Source: Paenibacillus chitinolyticus NBRC 15660
GTDB taxonomy: Bacteria > Bacillota > Bacilli > Paenibacillales > NBRC-103111
DNA: 64,000 nt
Direction: 5' to 3'
NCBI RefSeq assembly: GCF_000739915.1
Contig: NZ_BBJT01000011.1
Coordinates: 124,001 to 188,000, forward strand
Both the position numbers and the translations under genes were made by a program. Positions 25,021 through 33,076 of this stretch are shown here, piece after piece; within the stretch, counting starts at the first letter, position 1, and every line of letters begins with the position of its first letter. The notes beneath the pieces are model-generated. The model was not told where the DNA came from, ran no database searches, and worked only from the letters and a program-made list of their open reading frames with translations.

Positions 25021-25374
25021 ATGACAGAACACAATCATATGGTCGACAAAAACGGAACTTTGGATACAGGTAAAGTGAATGATGTCATGAATCGCATGGA
25101 TACGGGTGAGAAAGAACAGATTCTGAAAAACTTCGAGGAGTTCAAATCATACCTCGGAAGCCGCGTCCACCTGGGTGAAAGCCTCGGTCTGGGTGAAGAG
25201 CAGCTCGCCAGAACGGCCGAGAAAGTAGCAGGCTACCTGGCCGCTCACGAGGAACCTCGCAATGCGGAGGAAAATCTGCTGAGAGAGCTCTGGAATGTAG
25301 GACGCGACGAAGAGCGTCATATGCTCGCTCACATGCTGGTCCGCCTGGCACAAAAAGCGAACAAAGCAAACTGA
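25021..25374 (+). CDS. DUF3243 family protein (YmfJ-like)
   Basis: A 117-residue soluble helical protein. Residues 35-112 match the DUF3243 pattern: FEEFKSYLGSRVHLGESLGL, AGYLAAHEEPRNAEENLLRELW and EERHMLAHMLVRLAQ. The first 35 residues are an extra charged leader (NHMVDKNGTLDTGKVNDVMNR) not present in the shorter B. subtilis YmfJ as I remember it. Function is unknown. ATG 25021 follows CAAGGAGG. It is a single gene, convergent with yutD and sharing a terminator. Confidence 0.8.
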   Translation: MTEHNHMVDKNGTLDTGKVNDVMNRMDTGEKEQILKNFEEFKSYLGSRVHLGESLGLGEEQLARTAEKVAGYLAAHEEPRNAEENLLRELWNVGRDEERHMLAHMLVRLAQKANKAN

Positions 25375-25414
25375 TTTTGCCAGTCAACCCCTTTGCCGGA
25401 AGGGCACACACATA

Positions 25415-25463
25415 AAAACCCTCTGTTTGTCCTTATGCCTAATAAGGAGGAACAGAGGGTTTT
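25415..25463. terminator. Bidirectional terminator between DUF3243 gene and yutD
   Basis: AAAACCCTCTGTT and AACAGAGGGTTTT form a perfect 13-base stem, with T or A runs on both sides. Confidence 0.88.
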
Positions 25464-25484
25464 GCTTATGCTTGGTACTCTGAA

Positions 25485-26216
25485 TTATTCGGAAGATTCC
25501 GGACCGGTTGGCGGAGCCGGAGTTTCGGCCGCTTGGGAAGGCTTAGGACGGTTGTTGTTCTGGTTGTTGTTCTGGCCCTGGCCGCCGCCCTGACGCTGAT
25601 TGTGCGGCTTGCCGTCGGTCGAACGCTCACCGCGCTGCTGATCCCCGCGGGGCTGTCTCGGCGGACGCGGTTTGCCCTGCTTCTGGGAGACCTGGGCATC
25701 CCCACGGCCGCCGTCCTGCTGGCGCTGGGAGCGGTTCGAAGAACCTCTCTGCTCCTGCCGGGATTCCCTAGCCTCCTGCTTATGGTCGGCGCGCGGCTCC
25801 CGGGTTTCGCTTTTGCCTTCACGGGACTCCTGCTTGGCCTCCGCTCTGGAAGCGCCCTGTCCCTGGCCCTGATGTCTGGAAGGCTTGGGAGTTCCCTCCG
25901 CCGCCGCAGCTTCTTCCTCCGTCTGTTCGGGCGGAGTATGCTTGCCCGGAAGCTTTTCCAGAATAAAATAAGCGCATCCGAAGTTGCAGTATTCGTTCAA
26001 ATAATCCTGAAGATAGACAATCGAAGATTCCTTGCCCGCTTTGCTGTGATTCTCACGGAAAAATCCTCTGAGGCGCAGCTGACTATAGCCCCAGTCACCC
26101 ACTATATAATCGTAGCGTTCGAGCACTTCGCTGTAACGGTCCCGGAAAACTTCCTGATTCCAACCGTTCCGGTGTTCGGTAACCAGCTCGTACGCTCTGC
26201 CTCCGATATGAATCAT
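25485..26216 (-). CDS. yutD: YutD family protein with long low-complexity C-terminus
   Basis: Residues 1-95 are a complete YutD domain (YELVTEHRNGWNQEVFRDRYSEVLERYDYIVGDWGYSQLRLRG is split here into its key parts: NGWN, RYSEVL, YDYIVGDWGYSQLR and the ending FGCAYFILEKL), which is about the whole of the B. subtilis protein. The remaining 148 residues are low-complexity, dominated by Gln, Arg, Gly, Ser and Asn, and probably disordered. ATG 26216 lies 33 bases after lipA with GGGGAGGAATT upstream, so the two are co-transcribed as in Bacillus. Function is unknown. Confidence 0.85.
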   Translation of the reverse strand: MIHIGGRAYELVTEHRNGWNQEVFRDRYSEVLERYDYIVGDWGYSQLRLRGFFRENHSKAGKESSIVYLQDYLNEYCNFGCAYFILEKLPGKHTPPEQTEEEAAAAEGTPKPSRHQGQGQGASRAEAKQESREGKSETREPRADHKQEARESRQEQRGSSNRSQRQQDGGRGDAQVSQKQGKPRPPRQPRGDQQRGERSTDGKPHNQRQGGGQGQNNNQNNNRPKPSQAAETPAPPTGPESSE

Positions 26217-26248
26217 GTCCCAATTCCTCCCCTGTATCCCGGCGTCGG

Positions 26249-27133
26249 TTACGGAGCGGACGTCTGTGAGGCCGATCGAACCTGCTCATGTGCATGGTAC
26301 GAGCTGCGGACGAGCGGGCCGGATTCCACATGCTTGAATCCGCGCTTCATTCCTTCTTCCTTCAACAGAGCGAACTGCTCCGGCGTATAATATTTTTCTA
26401 CGGCCAAATGTTTTCTGGTCGGCTGCAAGTATTGTCCGATCGTCATAATGTCGCAGTCGTGACGGCGCAAATCGTCCATGGTCTGAAGGATTTCGTCCCA
26501 CTCCTCGCCCACCCCGATCATGATGCTGGACTTCGTCGGAATGTCCAGGTTCATCTTCTTCGCCCGCGCCAGCAGCTCAAGCGAGCGGCTGTATTTGGCT
26601 TTGGCCCGGACGTGATCGGACATGCGCTCGACGGTTTCGATGTTGTGGTTCAGAATGTCGGGTTTCGCGTCCATCACGATCTGCAGGGAAGCTTCATCGC
26701 CCATAAAATCGGGAATCAGCACTTCCACGCCGCAGAACGGCACTTTACTCCGCACGGCGCGGATCGTCTCGGCGAAAATCGTCGCGCCGCCGTCCTTCAG
26801 ATCATCGCGCGCAACGGACGTTACGACGCAGTGTTTGAGTCCCATCTGAGCGGCGGCGTCGGCTACGCGTTCCGGCTCTTGAAGATCGAGCTCGGTCGGC
26901 AGGCCGGTTTTAACGGCGCAAAAACGGCAGGCACGGGTACAAATGTCGCCGAGGATCATGAAAGTGGCCGTACGGTTCGCCCAGCATTCGTGAATGTTGG
27001 GGCATTTCGCTTCTTCACATACCGTGTGGAGCGTTTTGGAACGCATCATGTTTTTCAGATCTTTGAAGTTATCGTCGGTGTTCAGTTTTATTTTCAGCCA
27101 TTCCGGCTTACGCTGTAACGGTTTAGTTGCCAT
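26249..27133 (-). CDS. lipA: Lipoyl synthase
   Basis: Radical-SAM enzyme inserting two sulphur atoms into octanoyl groups to make the lipoyl cofactor of 2-oxoacid dehydrogenases and the glycine cleavage system. The auxiliary cluster ligands are Cys39, Cys44 and Cys50 ([12 protein letters not shown]); the radical-SAM CxxxCxxC is Cys65, Cys69 and Cys72 (CTRACRFC). The 294-residue length is normal. ATG 27133 with AGGTGGAG upstream is chosen over a frame that reads far into the promoter region. An extended -10 promoter lies near 27257-27265. Confidence 0.95.
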   Translation of the reverse strand: MATKPLQRKPEWLKIKLNTDDNFKDLKNMMRSKTLHTVCEEAKCPNIHECWANRTATFMILGDICTRACRFCAVKTGLPTELDLQEPERVADAAAQMGLKHCVVTSVARDDLKDGGATIFAETIRAVRSKVPFCGVEVLIPDFMGDEASLQIVMDAKPDILNHNIETVERMSDHVRAKAKYSRSLELLARAKKMNLDIPTKSSIMIGVGEEWDEILQTMDDLRRHDCDIMTIGQYLQPTRKHLAVEKYYTPEQFALLKEEGMKRGFKHVESGPLVRSSYHAHEQVRSASQTSAP

Positions 27134-27256
27134 TGCTTGCTCCACCTTTTGTTCGCAAGGGTTGTAAGGCCTTGCGTTTTTTCTTGTAACGTTCCCGATC
27201 CGAATACTCGCCAATTCATTCAAGACGAGAAACCTGACGGAAGCCGGGCTTTTTTT

Positions 27257-27265
27257 ATTATAGCA
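27257..27265 (-). promoter_or_regulatory. Extended -10 promoter of lipA
   Basis: The minus strand reads TGCTATAAT, a perfect extended -10, about 124 bases before lipA. The same nine bases precede the KTN gene (31746-31754) and the MtnX-like gene (32983-32991). Confidence 0.55.
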
Positions 27266-27390
27266 CGAATGTACAAACAATCCACGCCGCTTTTCTTCAC
27301 TTCCGGCCGGGCATTTAATTGGGCCTCCGCGGGATAAATCCACCAAGCCTGTACATCCTAATGTCATCAGCACCAAGAAGAGGTGATTGC

Positions 27391-28428
27391 ATGAAAGGAA
27401 TACTGCCGTCCAAAAGGCTGCTTGCGGGCTTATTAACGATGTGCCTCGCGGTAGGCCCCCTGACGGCGACGGCAGCCGAGCCAGTCAAGACGCCTCCTCC
27501 GGCCGCCAAACCGCAGCAGCCGCCGGATGCCGAGCGCAAAGAGCTCCTGCAGAAAGTAAGTGAAATTACAGGGATACCGTGGCCCCTGCTCGCAGCTGTG
27601 AACCGCTATGAATATACGATGAACAAAATCCGCAAAAAAGACGCTGCCGAAAGGCTTATCGACATCGACTTTCCGGAGCTGACCTGGGTCGGCATGCTTA
27701 ACCCCGACCATGAAGATACCGATCCGGGGAGCATCTCCTTTTTCGGCGGCGTCGGGGTAGACGGTTCGGGCGACGGTCTGGCCGACCGCGGCAACGACCT
27801 CGATCGTCTGGCCTCGATGGCAAGGCTGATGCTGCGCCACGGAAACGATCCGGAAGATATCCGCATTTCCTTGTGGGAGCATTATTCCAATACGCGCAGC
27901 GTCGAACGCATTGAACAATTTGCGGATATCTTCGAAAAATTCGGGACACTCAGTCTTCACGAGCATGCTTTCCCCCTTCCGGTCAAAGCGGAGTACTCCT
28001 ACCGCAGCACGTGGGGAGCGAGCCGGGGCTGGGGCGGTTTCCGCATCCACGAGGGGACGGACCTGTTCGCCGGATACGGAGTTCCCGTGCGCAGTACCAG
28101 CTACGGCATCATAGAAGTAAAGGGCTGGAACCCTTACGGGGGCTGGCGGATCGGCATACGCGATCTCGATAATATTTATCATTATTACGCGCACCTTTCC
28201 GGATTCGATAAAAAAATCAAGGAAGGCGACGTCGTAGCGCCCGGACAAGTCGTCGGCTGGGTCGGCAGCTCGGGGTACGGAAAACCCGGTACCTCCGGTA
28301 AATTTCCGCCTCACCTTCATTTCGGCATGTACCGGGACAGGGGCCTGGCGGATTGGCCTTTCGACCCTTACCCGTCGCTGAAGAAGTGGGAGCGCGAGGA
28401 GTTCAAAAAAAGAGCGGCGGGGAAATGA
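27391..28428 (+). CDS. lytH: M23 metallopeptidase LytH (YunA-like)
   Basis: Exported peptidoglycan peptidase of 345 residues. The signal peptide covers about residues 1-29, ending ATAAEP. The M23 domain lies at about 205-330 with the zinc ligands His220 and Asp224 (HEGTD) and His308/His310 (HLHFG). In B. subtilis LytH is made under sigma-K and trims stem peptides to L-Ala in the spore cortex; the neighbours yutD-lipA and yunB are conserved here, supporting this assignment. ATG 27391 follows AAGAGGTGATT. It is divergent from lipA. Confidence 0.88.
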   Translation: MKGILPSKRLLAGLLTMCLAVGPLTATAAEPVKTPPPAAKPQQPPDAERKELLQKVSEITGIPWPLLAAVNRYEYTMNKIRKKDAAERLIDIDFPELTWVGMLNPDHEDTDPGSISFFGGVGVDGSGDGLADRGNDLDRLASMARLMLRHGNDPEDIRISLWEHYSNTRSVERIEQFADIFEKFGTLSLHEHAFPLPVKAEYSYRSTWGASRGWGGFRIHEGTDLFAGYGVPVRSTSYGIIEVKGWNPYGGWRIGIRDLDNIYHYYAHLSGFDKKIKEGDVVAPGQVVGWVGSSGYGKPGTSGKFPPHLHFGMYRDRGLADWPFDPYPSLKKWEREEFKKRAAGK

Positions 28429-28476
28429 CCACCTCCCTCTTCCTCTTCCGCCTCCGCCGGCCCCTATGAATCAACA

Positions 28477-28506
28477 AACAGGCCTTCTCTGAAGAGAGGG
28501 CCTGTT
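28477..28506. terminator. Terminator between lytH and yunB
   Basis: AACAGGCC/GGGCCTGTT with an inner TCTC/GAGA pairing, between convergent genes. Confidence 0.7.
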
Positions 28507-28577
28507 CTGTTCCCCGCAAAAAATAGGCGGGCTTAGGAAACATCGGACAATCTCCTTCCAACGGCTTTCCGCCCGGA

Positions 28578-29390
28578 TTACTCCGCCTTTTTCTCCCCCG
28601 CTCCCTCGGGCTTGGTTACTCCTTCCGTATGAGCGCCGGGCTGCTGCTTTTCGCCGCTTCCCGCTGTCGGCTGCCCTTTGAGATTCGGCAGCGAAATGCT
28701 CGGGGGCACCGCATCCTTGCTCGACCCGACGGGATTCCCTTTGTTGTCGAAATAATACATAGGCACGTCGCCGACAACAAGCGAATAGGAAATCGGAATT
28801 TCGGTTTCGACGATTTCGGGTTCGGAATCGAACGGGATGATAACAGAAACCTCGGCGACGATCCGGATATAGACTTCGACGAGAATCATGTTGATGCCCG
28901 CGTTTTCATGACGGGTGCTGAGATCCACTTTAACGGCCCCTGCCGGCGTAATCCGGATCGGGATATTCGGACCGAAAGAAGCGAGAATGGCGCTTCCCAT
29001 CGCCTGCCCGAGAGGGATATGCTCGGGAATCGCCGTCAACCGGTTCAGCTGGCTTTGAACGGCCCCGCGGGTTTCGGCGGTAATCCGCATATGCTCGGAA
29101 TAATTCAGCATAAAGCCGGATACTTTGCCGCTGCTGTCCGTTTTCCAATCGATCAACTTCTCGAAATCCGTTCCTCTGGAAATCCTATCGGAAATCGCTT
29201 CATTAATGGATTCGGTGGCGATCTGCTTGACCCGCACTTTCGCCAGATTCATCAGCGGGGGCTTCAAATTCCGCTCGATCATAATAAACGACTGCAGCGA
29301 GACAAGCATAAAAATGAGCAGCACGATGAACAGCCTTTTTTTCCAGCCTTGCTTGCGGGTCGGCCTGCTCTTCCATCTTTGCCGGATCAT
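28578..29390 (-). CDS. yunB: Sporulation protein YunB
   Basis: A 270-residue protein with one N-terminal membrane segment (about 19-38) and an extracytoplasmic domain. LAKVRVKQIATESINEAIS and the NRLTAIPEHIPLGQAMGSAIL segment are typical of YunB, a sigma-E-controlled protein needed for efficient sporulation. The last 50 residues are a Pro/Gly/Lys-rich tail. It keeps the B. subtilis order relative to lytH, but convergently. ATG 29390 follows an AGGGAGG site. Confidence 0.88.
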   Translation of the reverse strand: MIRQRWKSRPTRKQGWKKRLFIVLLIFMLVSLQSFIMIERNLKPPLMNLAKVRVKQIATESINEAISDRISRGTDFEKLIDWKTDSSGKVSGFMLNYSEHMRITAETRGAVQSQLNRLTAIPEHIPLGQAMGSAILASFGPNIPIRITPAGAVKVDLSTRHENAGINMILVEVYIRIVAEVSVIIPFDSEPEIVETEIPISYSLVVGDVPMYYFDNKGNPVGSSKDAVPPSISLPNLKGQPTAGSGEKQQPGAHTEGVTKPEGAGEKKAE

Positions 29391-29535
29391 CCGTGTTCCT
29401 CCCTGTCCTGCGGCATTACTACTACCCTATGCGGGCTCGTTTTAAAAAAGAAGGCTCTTCCCGGTTGTGTGTCCCGTTCCGACAGGATATGATACAATCA
29501 GCAATTAAATCATGAAAGCTATAACGGAGGCAGCT

Positions 29536-30024
29536 ATGCTCACTTTTGAACAAAAAATCGCCATTATGGAATCTTTCCCGGAACTCCAGCGGAAAAACGT
29601 GTCTCTCGGACGTGTCAATTTTCATTACGAAGACAGCGCTTATGATAAAAAAACGGTCGGCTACCATTTTCATCCGAACGGAAACGGGTACATTTACGCC
29701 GGACAAATTGAGGGCGCCGAGACGGACGACAAAGGCCTCGTCAACATCCGCGATTATTCGGAAGAGCAGCTTCGAGATCTCGCCGGCGCTGCGATCCGGT
29801 CGTTAACCGCCGGCGCGGGAACGTCCGTTACGGCAGATGACAAAACCGGTTCTTCGTTCCCGGACGAACAAACCTGGGTAAATGCAGACGGAAACGTGCT
29901 AACGGTCAAGCTGGACGACGAAATGTGGTTTATTCATGCGGGATTGAACCTGGATTCCGTTTTTGAAAGTTACGAAGAAGCGGTGGAGTATCTGGAAGAG
30001 GAAGGCTTTGCGCGCAAGAAGTAG
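29536..30024 (+). CDS. Hypothetical protein, soluble
   Basis: A 162-residue acidic cytoplasmic protein without a domain I recognise. The first half is beta-rich (VNFHYEDSAYDKKTVGYHFHPNGNGYIY), and the second repeats that style after a Gly/Thr-rich hinge near residues 90-105 (TVKLDDEMWFIHAGLNLDS, then YEEAVEYLEEEGFARKK). ATG 29536 has CGGAGG five bases upstream; the ATG 24 bases earlier lacks one. It is a single gene, divergent from yunB. Confidence 0.65.
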   Translation: MLTFEQKIAIMESFPELQRKNVSLGRVNFHYEDSAYDKKTVGYHFHPNGNGYIYAGQIEGAETDDKGLVNIRDYSEEQLRDLAGAAIRSLTAGAGTSVTADDKTGSSFPDEQTWVNADGNVLTVKLDDEMWFIHAGLNLDSVFESYEEAVEYLEEEGFARKK

Positions 30025-30144
30025 TTAGCACCGTCCGTGAACCGTGTTATGTAGGGAAGGTTTGGCGGGATGAACGGGATGACGTTTATAAAAGCGCCAT
30101 GCAAGCAGACACGTACTCACTTCGCCGCAGCCGGAAAAAAACAA

Positions 30145-30194
30145 AAAAGAAGAAGATCTTCCTTCCGCAAGGAAAGACTCTTCTTCTTTTTTTC
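30145..30194 (-). terminator. Terminator of the TrmH-KTN operon
   Basis: AAGAAGAAGA-CTTCCTT pairs with AAGGAA-TCTTCTTCTT; the minus strand carries a T run after it. It lies 20 bases past the methyltransferase stop. Confidence 0.85.
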
Positions 30195-30213
30195 ATGTGT
30201 TCGAATGAACGGG

Positions 30214-31035
30214 CTACACGGACGAGCCGGCAAGCCGCTGCCGCGACGCCTCGAAAAGCAGCACCGTCGTCGCCATCGCCACGTTGAGCGACTCCGCCTG
30301 CCCCTGCATCGGGATAATCACCCGATGCGTGGCAAGCTCCCCGGCCGCGTCCGATACGCCGCGGCCTTCGTTGCCCACCACGAGCCAGGTCGGGCGGGTC
30401 ATATCGAGCGCATAGCAGCTCGAGTCCGCCTGCAGGCTCGTGACGACGATCTGCCGGCCCGCCTCGCGCGCGGCCGGCAGAAGCTCCTGCAGATCCGCCT
30501 CCACGATCGGCAGATGGAACAGCGATCCCATCGTCGAGCGGATCGCTTTGGGGTTGTACAGGTCGACGGTCCCCCGTCCGAGCACGACCGCAGAGGCGCC
30601 GACCGCGTCGGCGCTGCGGATAATCGTGCCCAGGTTCCCGGGGTCCTGGACCCCGTCGACCACGACCACGAGATCGCTGCCGGTATCCGCCAGCAGCGTC
30701 TCGGCCGGCTCCGCCGGCTTGTCTACCACCGCGAATATTCCCTGCGGTGTCTCCGTGTCGGTGCAGCGCTCCATGATCGGGCGCGTCACCGAGACGGTCT
30801 CTATGCCGGCCGCTTCAGCATGGTCCGCCAGCGTGCCGGGCAGGCCCTTGTCCGCCTCGTACACGAGGGTGCGGACAGGAGCGCCGGCGCGGACGGCCTC
30901 ATCGACGAGATGAATCCCCTCGATGAGGAACGCGCCCGCTTTCTGCCGGCCTTTGCGGTCCAGCAGGCCGGCCCATTCTTTCACTCTATTGTTTTGCACG
31001 GACGTGATGTCCGGCTGATTGTATGCTTGTGCCAT
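30214..31035 (-). CDS. TrmH/SpoU family RNA 2'-O-methyltransferase (YsgA-like)
   Basis: SAM-dependent RNA methyltransferase of 273 residues. The N-terminal substrate-binding domain is at about 1-100; the knotted SPOUT domain carries DPGNLGTIIRSADAVGA (motif 1), VGNEGRGVS (motif 2) and IPMQGQAESLNVAMA (motif 3). It probably modifies tRNA or 23S rRNA. ATG 31035 has CGGAG upstream, within the end of the KTN gene, and starts eight bases after that gene's stop. In B. subtilis ysgA lies beside sspI, as here. Confidence 0.88.
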   Translation of the reverse strand: MAQAYNQPDITSVQNNRVKEWAGLLDRKGRQKAGAFLIEGIHLVDEAVRAGAPVRTLVYEADKGLPGTLADHAEAAGIETVSVTRPIMERCTDTETPQGIFAVVDKPAEPAETLLADTGSDLVVVVDGVQDPGNLGTIIRSADAVGASAVVLGRGTVDLYNPKAIRSTMGSLFHLPIVEADLQELLPAAREAGRQIVVTSLQADSSCYALDMTRPTWLVVGNEGRGVSDAAGELATHRVIIPMQGQAESLNVAMATTVLLFEASRQRLAGSSV

Positions 31036-31042
31036 GATTGAT

Positions 31043-31702
31043 TTACTCCGAATATTCGACTTCAAAACGTTTTAAATCTTTGTTGTTGCCAAGCACGATC
31101 AGAATTTCCCCGGGCTGGATAGGCGTTTCGACGGGCGGAGGAATGATGAGCTGCTCCTGCCTCTTGACGGCGATCACGTTGCACTGAAATTTGGCGCGAA
31201 GATCGAGATCCCGCAAATTTTTACCGACCATCCGGTCGTTGGCCTTCATTTCCAGAATGCTGTGTTCGCTCGACAACTCGATATAATCCAGAATATTGGG
31301 CGAAATGAGGTGATGGGCAACCCTTTGCCCCATATCCCGCTCGGGATAAATGATTTTGTCCGCTCCGATCTTGCGCAGCACCTTGCCGTGGAGATCGTTA
31401 GCCGCTTTAACGACGATGGTCGGAATCCCGATGTCTTTCAGGAGAAGCGTAGCCAAAATGCTGGCCTGTATATTTTCACCGATTGCCACAACGACAACGT
31501 CGAAATTGCGTATACCGAGCGCCCTCAAGGCCTCTTCGTCGGTGCAATCCACTTGTACGGAATGCGTGACAACCGTAGATATTTCCTGGATGCGCTCTTC
31601 GCTCTGATCCAACGCCAGAACCTCGAAACCGAGTCCCGTCAAGTTTTTGGCTACCGACGATCCGAAACGGCCCATTCCGATGACCGCAAACTGTTTTTTC
31701 AT
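31043..31702 (-). CDS. KTN/RCK potassium channel regulator (KtrA/KtrC)
   Basis: Cytoplasmic regulatory subunit of a Ktr-type potassium uptake system, 219 residues. The nucleotide-binding RCK-N domain has GMGRFGSSVAKNL (GxGxxG) and Asp32 of LALDQ; the RCK-C domain spans about 135-219. In Bacillus the RCK-C domain of these proteins binds c-di-AMP and closes the channel. The membrane partner KtrB/KtrD is not in this window. ATG 31702 follows AAGGATGG. It is the first gene of a pair with the RNA methyltransferase. Confidence 0.88.
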   Translation of the reverse strand: MKKQFAVIGMGRFGSSVAKNLTGLGFEVLALDQSEERIQEISTVVTHSVQVDCTDEEALRALGIRNFDVVVVAIGENIQASILATLLLKDIGIPTIVVKAANDLHGKVLRKIGADKIIYPERDMGQRVAHHLISPNILDYIELSSEHSILEMKANDRMVGKNLRDLDLRAKFQCNVIAVKRQEQLIIPPPVETPIQPGEILIVLGNNKDLKRFEVEYSE

Positions 31703-31745
31703 GGCATTCCATCCTTACGCTTTAGGATACCTGATTCTGAAGTTT

Positions 31746-31754
31746 ATTATAGCA
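31746..31754 (-). promoter_or_regulatory. Extended -10 promoter of the KTN-trmH operon
   Basis: TGCTATAAT on the minus strand, 44 bases before the KTN start. It abuts and partly overlaps the -35 of the divergent sspI promoter. Confidence 0.6.
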
Positions 31755-31781
31755 TGATTGCCCCCGTTTTCGAGCATATTA
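31752..31781 (+). promoter_or_regulatory. Sigma-G promoter of sspI
   Basis: GCATGA (31752-31757), a 17-base spacer and CATATTA (31775-31781) match the forespore sigma-G pattern, 35 bases before sspI. Confidence 0.65.
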
Positions 31782-31816
31782 AAGACGAAACCACACGGAA
31801 GCGAGGCGTATAAGGC

Positions 31817-32020
31817 ATGATCCTCAGTTTGCGGCAAGCGATTGTTCAGCGGGTCGAAGGAAAGTCCAATGACGAGCTGAAAGAAATCATCGACGATTCC
31901 ATTGACGGCCAAGAGCAGGCACTTCCGGGCCTTGGTGTTTTATTCGAAGTGATTTGGAAAAACATCGACTCCGAGAAGCAGTCCGAGCTTGTTACGGCAT
32001 TGCACGATCATTTGACTTAA
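31817..32020 (+). CDS. sspI: Small acid-soluble spore protein SspI
   Basis: A minor spore-core protein of 67 residues. LSLRQAIVQRVEG, the acidic middle and LPGLGVLFEVIWKN are diagnostic of SspI, a sigma-G-dependent protein conserved in spore-formers. ATG 31817 has GCGAGGCG upstream. It is monocistronic, with its own promoter and terminator, and diverges from the KTN-trmH operon, the same neighbourhood as in B. subtilis (sspI-ysgA). Confidence 0.93.
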   Translation: MILSLRQAIVQRVEGKSNDELKEIIDDSIDGQEQALPGLGVLFEVIWKNIDSEKQSELVTALHDHLT

Positions 32021-32070
32021 AACCCGGCTTATCATCGCCGATCTATTCCCGCCCGGGCGGTCGTCAACCG

Positions 32071-32119
32071 AAAGGCGGCAGCCGCTGTTCGCCAGCCGGC
32101 TGCCGCTTTTACTTTTTTT
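32071..32119 (+). terminator. Terminator of sspI
   Basis: GCGGCAGCCG / CGGCTGCCGC perfect stem followed by two T-rich runs. Confidence 0.88.
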
Positions 32120-32132
32120 ATACCTACGTGGA

Positions 32133-32855
32133 TCAGAATTTACAAAAACTGTGCCCCGCCGGTTCCCTGCGCTCCGGGCTGCCGGTAAGAAAATTTTCTT
32201 CTTGTTCCCGCACAACCTTCAAAATATCATGGAACGTGGCAAACGGATAAAAGGAGATTTCCTCCCGCGTCAAATAACGGGCCAGACTGCTGCGGGCAAA
32301 AACCCAGTCGGCATAGGCCGAGCCGTATATATCGCTGCTGCCGTCGCCTATATAAATGACCCGGTTGCCTTCTTCTTTCAGCTTGCGCACAACCCCTGAT
32401 TTGCAGCAGCCGCACCAGGAACAGGCCGGGTTCGTATTTTGCGTTCCCAGCGTGTAAGCGCCGTCCTCCCCGTACTGAATCGGATTGGAAATAACCGAGT
32501 CAACGGTTACGTGATTGGCGGCCATGATGCGGTCGATATAATATTTCATTCCGTCGCTGAGAATGGTCACCGGAATGCTTTTGTTTTTACAATACGCCAG
32601 AAATTCCTCGGCTCCGTCCCTCAAATTCATGCGGTCGGCGATGGCGTTCACTTCCTTCTGCCGGTCCCCCAGCAGGCCGTAGGACGTGTGGATCCATTCC
32701 CGTGAACCGATTTCCTTGTTCAAAAAACGCTCCAGCTCCCCCCGGACATCCGGGCGGTCTTCCACGCCAAGTTCCTTCATCAGGGTCGCCCCTACATCCT
32801 GCTCCATCAAAGTTCCGTCAAAATCGGTCACAACGACCAGTTGTCCCTTCTCCAA
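32133..32855 (-). CDS. MtnX-like HAD-IB phosphatase
   Basis: Haloacid-dehalogenase-type phosphatase of 240 residues with DFDGT (nucleophile Asp12 and acid Asp14), SDGM and GDGSSD. The cysteine-rich cap segment CSWCGCCK and the ADWVFARSSLARYL region resemble MtnX, the 2-hydroxy-3-keto-5-methylthiopentenyl-1-phosphate phosphatase of methionine salvage. No other mtn gene is present, so its substrate may differ. It starts with TTG 32855 after AAGGGAG. Its roughly 120-base leader appears highly structured (see 32875-32972). Confidence 0.75.
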   Translation of the reverse strand: MEKGQLVVVTDFDGTLMEQDVGATLMKELGVEDRPDVRGELERFLNKEIGSREWIHTSYGLLGDRQKEVNAIADRMNLRDGAEEFLAYCKNKSIPVTILSDGMKYYIDRIMAANHVTVDSVISNPIQYGEDGAYTLGTQNTNPACSWCGCCKSGVVRKLKEEGNRVIYIGDGSSDIYGSAYADWVFARSSLARYLTREEISFYPFATFHDILKVVREQEENFLTGSPERREPAGHSFCKF

Positions 32856-32874
32856 ACGATATCCGCTCCCTTAC

Positions 32875-32972
32875 AGACCCTCTATCCTCCGTTAATCCTG
32901 CCGTGCGGGCAGAAGGTTGTCCCTGCTGCCATCGTTGTTTCCGCTCAGGCAGTTAAAGCTGAGAACGGGTCT
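32875..32972 (-). ncRNA. Putative structured leader of the MtnX-like gene
   Basis: Between the extended -10 promoter and the ribosome site, the minus strand folds into a domain closed by AGACCC/GGGTCT. Inside are the hairpins CTCAG-N10-CTGAG and GGCAG-c-AGG-gacaa-CCT-t-CTGCC. This layout is riboswitch-like, but I could not match it to a known class. On the plus strand the closing stem is followed by seven T, so a plus-strand RNA with a terminator is the alternative. Confidence 0.45.
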
Positions 32973-32982
32973 TTTTTTCTCT

Positions 32983-32991
32983 ATTATAGCA
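32983..32991 (-). promoter_or_regulatory. Extended -10 promoter of the MtnX-like gene
   Basis: TGCTATAAT on the minus strand. Transcription would begin about seven bases later, right at the first arm of the leader structure. Confidence 0.6.
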
Positions 32992-33076
32992 TACCGGGAT
33001 TTAGAGCAGATGAACCGGAACCGACCGGAACGAACAGGGTCCCGCAAAAAGCAGGCTGCTTCTTCTGCCGGATCTC

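Noticed and set aside
25533-26390. 285-codon plus-strand frame with hydrophobic stretches
   Set aside because: Antisense to the low-complexity part of yutD and the end of lipA; the apparent membrane segments are the complement of Gln/Arg codons.
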